In this document: piece by piece, positions 60,653-64,000 of the stretch | Numbering within the stretch: the first letter of the stretch is position 1 | How the letters are laid out: each line of letters opens with the position of its first letter | Origin: Methylobacterium terrae | GTDB lineage: Bacteria; Pseudomonadota; Alphaproteobacteria; Rhizobiales; Beijerinckiaceae | Length of the DNA stretch: 64,000 nt | Direction of reading: 5' to 3' | Assembly (NCBI RefSeq): GCF_003173755.1 | Contig: NZ_CP029553.1 | Coordinates: 1,876,501 to 1,940,500 of the forward strand | The notes under the pieces: model-generated | What the model saw: the letters and a program-made list of their open reading frames with translations, nothing else | What the model was told of the DNA's origin: nothing | Database searches by the model: none | Translations under genes and position numbers: made by a program

Positions 60653-60845
60653 CCTCTCCCCGCGGGCGGGGAGAGGCCTTCACCCCCCTCGTCGGGGGTG
60701 AGGGGAGCGAAGGCGACAGCCGGAGCGAGGGTGAGGGGGTCTCGACGAGCGAGGCTCCTCCGGAACCGCCCCCTCACCGTCGGCTGCCGCCTCGCTGTGC
60801 TCCCTGAACGGGAGCACAGCCCTCTCCCCGCCCGCGGGGAGAGGG
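60653..60845. repeat. Long palindromic intergenic repeat, family B copy 3
   Basis: Terminal CTCTCCCCGCGGGCGGGGAG and CTCCCCGCCCGCGGGGAGAG arms enclose a GAGGGTGAGGGGGTCTCG / CGCCCCCTCACCGTCGG core, with a CCCCTCGTCGGGGGTGAGGG arm pair. It lies in the 315-bp gap between the convergent SDR and LysR genes, where I see no other feature, and could terminate both transcripts. Confidence 0.8.
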
Positions 60846-60909
60846 GATACGCGCACCACATGGGATTGCCGCTCAGTAGTCAGACTTCAGCAGACGCCAC
60901 CACCGATCC

Positions 60910-61818
60910 TCACACCCCGAACCGCAACCCCTCCCGCTCGTAATCCTCCCGCACGCATTGCAGGATCAACCCGATCTCCGGCGAGGGGTCGTTCCTGCGG
61001 TAGCTCATGATAACCGGGATCAGCGCCCGCTCCTCGTCGAGGGGCCGGTAGGCGACGCCGTCGCGGCGCAGGCGCTCGATCGAGGCAGGCACCACGCAGA
61101 CTCCCGCTTCCGCCGCGACGAGGCCGAGCGCGGTCTGGAGCTCGCGCACCTCGTGGATCACCGGCGGGCGCACCCCGTGCTCGCGAAACAGTGCCAGGAT
61201 GCGGTCGGCGTTGTTGGGCCGGGCGCTCTTCGGGTAGAGGATCAGGGCCGTGTCGGCGAGGTCGCGGAGCTTCAGGGGGCCCGGCGGGCGCTCGGCGTCC
61301 CAGGCCATCGGCACGGCGACGATCAATTTCTCGTTGCGCAGGAGGACGCGCTCGATCGCCGGATCCTCGATCTCGACCCGGCCGAAGCCGACATCGATGC
61401 GGCCCTCCTTCAGCGCCGCGATCTGCTCGAGGGTCAGCAATTCGAGCAGCGTCATGTCGACGTCGGGGCGTTTCGTCCGGTAGCCACGCAGGATCTCCGG
61501 GAGCCGTCCGTAGAGCGTCGAGGCGACGAAGCCGATGCGAAAACTGTTGCGCTCGGCGACGCGCAGGCGCCGGCCGGTCTCGCGCAGGTCGTCGACCCGC
61601 TCCAGGATCTGCAGGGCCTGCTCGTAGATCACCCGGCCCGGCTCGGTCAGCCGTACCGGCCGCGAGCCGCGCTCGATCAGTTCCAGGCCGAACTCCTCCT
61701 CGAAGTGCTGCACCTGCTTGCTCAGCGCCGGCTGGGCGACGTGCATCGCCTCCGCCGCGCGGGTGAAGCTCTGCGCGCGGGCGACGGCCACGAAGTAGCG
61801 CAGGTGGCGCAGCTCCAA
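60910..61818 (-). CDS. LysR family regulator, BenM/CatM-like
   Basis: This 302-residue regulator uses a TTG start at 61818; GGGGAGG lies 5 nt upstream. The helix-turn-helix is SFTRAAEAMHVAQPALSKQVQHFEEEFG at about 17-44, and the effector domain includes FRIGFVASTLYGRLPEIL and the GLVAAEAGVCVVPASIERL segment. It is divergent from benA, so it most likely activates the ben genes with benzoate or cis,cis-muconate as effector; BenM/CatM are the known models. Effector identity is inferred. Confidence 0.88.
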   Translation of the reverse strand: MELRHLRYFVAVARAQSFTRAAEAMHVAQPALSKQVQHFEEEFGLELIERGSRPVRLTEPGRVIYEQALQILERVDDLRETGRRLRVAERNSFRIGFVASTLYGRLPEILRGYRTKRPDVDMTLLELLTLEQIAALKEGRIDVGFGRVEIEDPAIERVLLRNEKLIVAVPMAWDAERPPGPLKLRDLADTALILYPKSARPNNADRILALFREHGVRPPVIHEVRELQTALGLVAAEAGVCVVPASIERLRRDGVAYRPLDEERALIPVIMSYRRNDPSPEIGLILQCVREDYEREGLRFGV

Positions 61819-61850
61819 TCATTCCTCCCCGATCATTCCTGCCAGGAATG
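61818..61850. promoter_or_regulatory. LysR-benA intergenic palindrome and direct repeats
   Basis: CATTCCTGCCAGGAATG (61834-61850) is a perfect 17-bp palindrome about a central C. The sequence ATCATTCCT is repeated at 61818-61826 and 61832-61840 (14 bp apart). The first copy lies next to the LysR TTG start. These are candidate LysR binding sites that would also give autoregulation. Confidence 0.6.
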
Positions 61851-62073
61851 GTTTTGTTCCCAATCGGTCTTGGACCTCCTTATGCCGCTTCCTTAGAACT
61901 GAAAAAAGAGGAAACGCTCAGGGAGCGAGCGGGGCTCGGGACGAGACAGTCCAGGACGAGCACCCTGCCACCCTGCGCACAGACGAGCGACAGATCCGAG
62001 CCGGCCGCGCATCCCGTGGACCGGCAACGACCTCCCTCGTCTCAAGAACAGCCGGCGCGGCAGGGAGAGCATC

Positions 62074-63402
62074 ATGCTGGACGAACTGCATCAGGTGGTC
62101 GAGGGCGCGGTCGAGGAGAACGCCGAGACCGGCGTGTACCGCTGCCGCCGGGACATCTTCACCGATCCCAGCATCTTCGAATTGGAGATGCAGCACATCT
62201 TCGAGGGCAACTGGATCTACCTGGCCCACGAGAGCCAGATCCCGAACCCGAACGACTACTTCACGACGTTCATGGGCCGCCAGCCTGTCGTCATCACCCG
62301 CAGCCGCAAGGGCGAGTTGCAGGCCTTCGTCAACGCCTGCAGCCACCGCGGCGCGATGGTGTGCCGGCACAAGCGCGGCAACAAGGCGACCTTCACCTGC
62401 CCGTTCCACGGCTGGACCTTCAGCAACGGCGGCAAGCTCCTGAAGGTCAAGGATCCGGAGAATGCCGGCTATCCCGAGAGCTTCAACCGCGACGGCTCGC
62501 ACGACCTGACCAAGGTGGCGCGCTTCGAGAACTACCGCGGCTTCCTGTTCGGCAGCCTCAACCCCGACGTGAAGCCGCTGACCGAGCATCTCGGCCAGGC
62601 GACGCGGATCATCGACATGATCGTCGACCAGTCGCCGGACGGGCTCGAGGTCCTGCGCGGCGCCTCGACCTACGTCTTCGACGGCAACTGGAAGCTCCAG
62701 ACCGAGAACGGCGCCGACGGCTACCACGTCAGCGCGACGCACTGGAACTACGCCGCCACCACCAGCCGGCGCAAGGAATCGCACGTCGTCGACAAGACCC
62801 GCGCCATGGATGCGGGCGGGTGGGCGAAGCAGGGCGGCGGCTTCTACTCGTTCGAGCACGGCCACCTCCTGCTCTGGACCACCTGGGCGAACCCGGAGGA
62901 CCGGCCGAACTGGGACCGCCGCGGCGAACTGGCGGACCAGCACGGGCAGGCGATGGCGGACTGGATGATCAACCGCTCGCGCAACCTCTGCCTCTACCCG
63001 AACGTCTACCTGATGGACCAGTTCTCGTCGCAGATCCGCACCTACCGGCCGATCGCCGTCGATAAGACCGAGGTGACGATCTACTGCATCGCGCCGCGGG
63101 GCGAGGCGCCCGACGCCCGGACCCGGCGCATCCGCCAGTACGAGGACTTCTTCAACGCCAGCGGCATGGCGACCCCGGACGACCTGGAGGAGTTCCGCGC
63201 CTGCCAGATCGGCTATCGCGGCCGCGCGGCGCAGTGGAACGACCTCTGCCGCGGCGCCACCCACTGGATCGAGGGCGCGGACGAGGGGGCGCGGGCGATC
63301 GGGCTGGAGCCGCTGCTCAGCGGCGCCAAGACCGAGGACGAGGGCTTGTTCGCGATCCAGCACCGCTACTGGATGGACACGATGCGGCGGCACCTGCCGT
63401 AG
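62074..63402 (+). CDS. benA: Benzoate 1,2-dioxygenase large subunit (Rieske)
   Basis: This 442-residue oxygenase subunit starts at ATG 62074 with GGGAGA 8 nt upstream. The Rieske ligands are CSHRG (Cys89, His91) and CPFHGW (Cys109, His112). The mononuclear iron region has Asp215, His218 and His223 in [16 protein letters not shown]. It hydroxylates benzoate to the cis-diol, later catechol. Anthranilate dioxygenase large subunit (AntA) is a close relative and cannot be excluded, which matters because an aminobenzoate cluster lies in the same window. benB follows after 133 nt. Confidence 0.9.
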   Translation: MLDELHQVVEGAVEENAETGVYRCRRDIFTDPSIFELEMQHIFEGNWIYLAHESQIPNPNDYFTTFMGRQPVVITRSRKGELQAFVNACSHRGAMVCRHKRGNKATFTCPFHGWTFSNGGKLLKVKDPENAGYPESFNRDGSHDLTKVARFENYRGFLFGSLNPDVKPLTEHLGQATRIIDMIVDQSPDGLEVLRGASTYVFDGNWKLQTENGADGYHVSATHWNYAATTSRRKESHVVDKTRAMDAGGWAKQGGGFYSFEHGHLLLWTTWANPEDRPNWDRRGELADQHGQAMADWMINRSRNLCLYPNVYLMDQFSSQIRTYRPIAVDKTEVTIYCIAPRGEAPDARTRRIRQYEDFFNASGMATPDDLEEFRACQIGYRGRAAQWNDLCRGATHWIEGADEGARAIGLEPLLSGAKTEDEGLFAIQHRYWMDTMRRHLP

Positions 63403-63417
63403 GCGCGCCGGCCCTGG

Positions 63418-63442
63418 ACCCTCCCCCCTCCGCCGGGAGGGT
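63418..63442. repeat. Inverted repeat in the benA-benB gap
   Basis: ACCCTCCC and GGGAGGGT form an 8-bp stem about 15 bases after the benA stop. There is no U-tract. It may balance benA and benB expression by stabilising or attenuating the transcript. Confidence 0.45.
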
Positions 63443-63535
63443 TCTCGGGAGCCTGACTCACGACAAGCGAAACACCGACGGCGCCGGCCCCACCGGGGCG
63501 CCGAACGCCCCCGCACGCCTACACGGAGCCCTCCG

Positions 63536-64000
63536 ATGCCTCTCACCCTGGAGCAGGTGCAGCAGTTCCTCTATCGCGAGGCCCGCTTCCTCGACGACCG
63601 CGACTTCGACGCCTGGCTGGCGCTCTACGCGCCCGACGTCGAGTTCTGGATGCCGTCCTGGGACGACGACGACCAGCTCGTCACCGATCCGCAGACCGAC
63701 GTCTCGCTGATCTACTACGACAGCCGCAGCGGCCTGGAGGACCGGGTCTTCCGCATCCGCACCGAGCGCTCCAGCGCCACCAGCCTGCCGGAGCCGCGCA
63801 CCTCGCACAACATCGCGAACGTCGAGATCCTGGAGCAGGACGGCGCCACCTGCCGCTTACGCTTCAACTGGCTCACCTTCAACTACCGCTACAAGACGGT
63901 GGACACGCATTTCGGCACGTCGTTCTACACCCTCGACACCAGCGGAGAGACCCCGCTGATCAAGAACAAGAAGGTGATCCTCAAGAACGACTACATCCAC
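63536..64000 (+). CDS. benB: Benzoate 1,2-dioxygenase small subunit, truncated by window edge
   Basis: The first 155 residues are visible from ATG 63536. The segment MPLTLEQVQQFLYREARFLDDRDFDAWLALYAPDVEFWMPSW is typical of ring-hydroxylating dioxygenase beta subunits, a small fold that supports the alpha trimer without metal. The DTHFGTSFYTLDT segment agrees. About 10 residues should remain beyond the window, where benC and benD would be expected. Confidence 0.92.
   Translation, partial: MPLTLEQVQQFLYREARFLDDRDFDAWLALYAPDVEFWMPSWDDDDQLVTDPQTDVSLIYYDSRSGLEDRVFRIRTERSSATSLPEPRTSHNIANVEILEQDGATCRLRFNWLTFNYRYKTVDTHFGTSFYTLDTSGETPLIKNKKVILKNDYIH

Overview
The window is a 64 kb piece of a GC-rich alphaproteobacterial chromosome. 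Three things point to the order Hyphomicrobiales (Rhizobiales), most probably Methylobacterium or a close relative: the TCA block mdh-sucCD-sucAB-(SDR)-lpd, a cycHJKL-type cytochrome c maturation cluster, and a protein carrying the GcrA C-terminal signature. The genus is inferred from gene order and protein character; no marker such as rRNA is present. I saw no tRNA, rRNA, CRISPR array, prophage or intact insertion sequence.

Layout. 1-1282: 5' part of a PAS/GAF sensor protein and gluconokinase. 1632-12183 (minus strand): TCA genes mdh, sucC, a small membrane protein wedged between sucC and sucD, sucD, sucA, sucB, then an SDR and lpd. 12433-15020: a TetR regulator, a DUF533/TerB-like protein and a low-GC methyltransferase that looks foreign. 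15479-23878: an SLC13-type permease, ccmI-ccmE-ccmF-ccmH, a P1-family peptidase, a fluoride channel and a SelW-like protein. 23915-28405: an HWE histidine kinase, a CHASE3 adenylate/guanylate cyclase and a truncated GcrA-like protein. 28614-35275: a PiT phosphate transporter, an Abi/HEPN protein, a nucleotide-sugar epimerase, a double-headed TetR protein and a chemoreceptor.

35427-51210 is a catabolic island for an aromatic acid degraded as its CoA thioester. It holds a bifunctional monooxygenase/reductase, a branched-chain-type ABC uptake system, a cupin, a flavoprotein monooxygenase, an SDR, a MarR regulator, an enoyl-CoA hydratase broken by a one-base frameshift, an acyl-CoA dehydrogenase, an aryl-CoA ligase, a RidA protein and an arylformamidase-like hydrolase. 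The RidA and formamidase-like genes favour 2-aminobenzoate (anthranilate) over salicylate as substrate. 51613-54556 holds a methionine aminopeptidase, a bestrophin-like protein and a divergent RidA/TetR pair with three copies of a 13-bp operator.

54582-60594 is the most unusual part. A TPP riboswitch with an apparent terminator heads a compact operon of LuxE-like acyl-protein synthetase, LuxC-like acyl reductase, a ThiZXY-type ABC importer and an SDR. There is no luciferase, so this looks like thiamin-controlled uptake plus reduction of a carboxylate to an aldehyde or alcohol. I do not know of a described system of this kind. 60910-64000 holds a LysR regulator divergent from benA and the start of benB.

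Several families of palindromic intergenic repeats (about 110-190 bp) are scattered through the window and account for most of the larger non-coding gaps.
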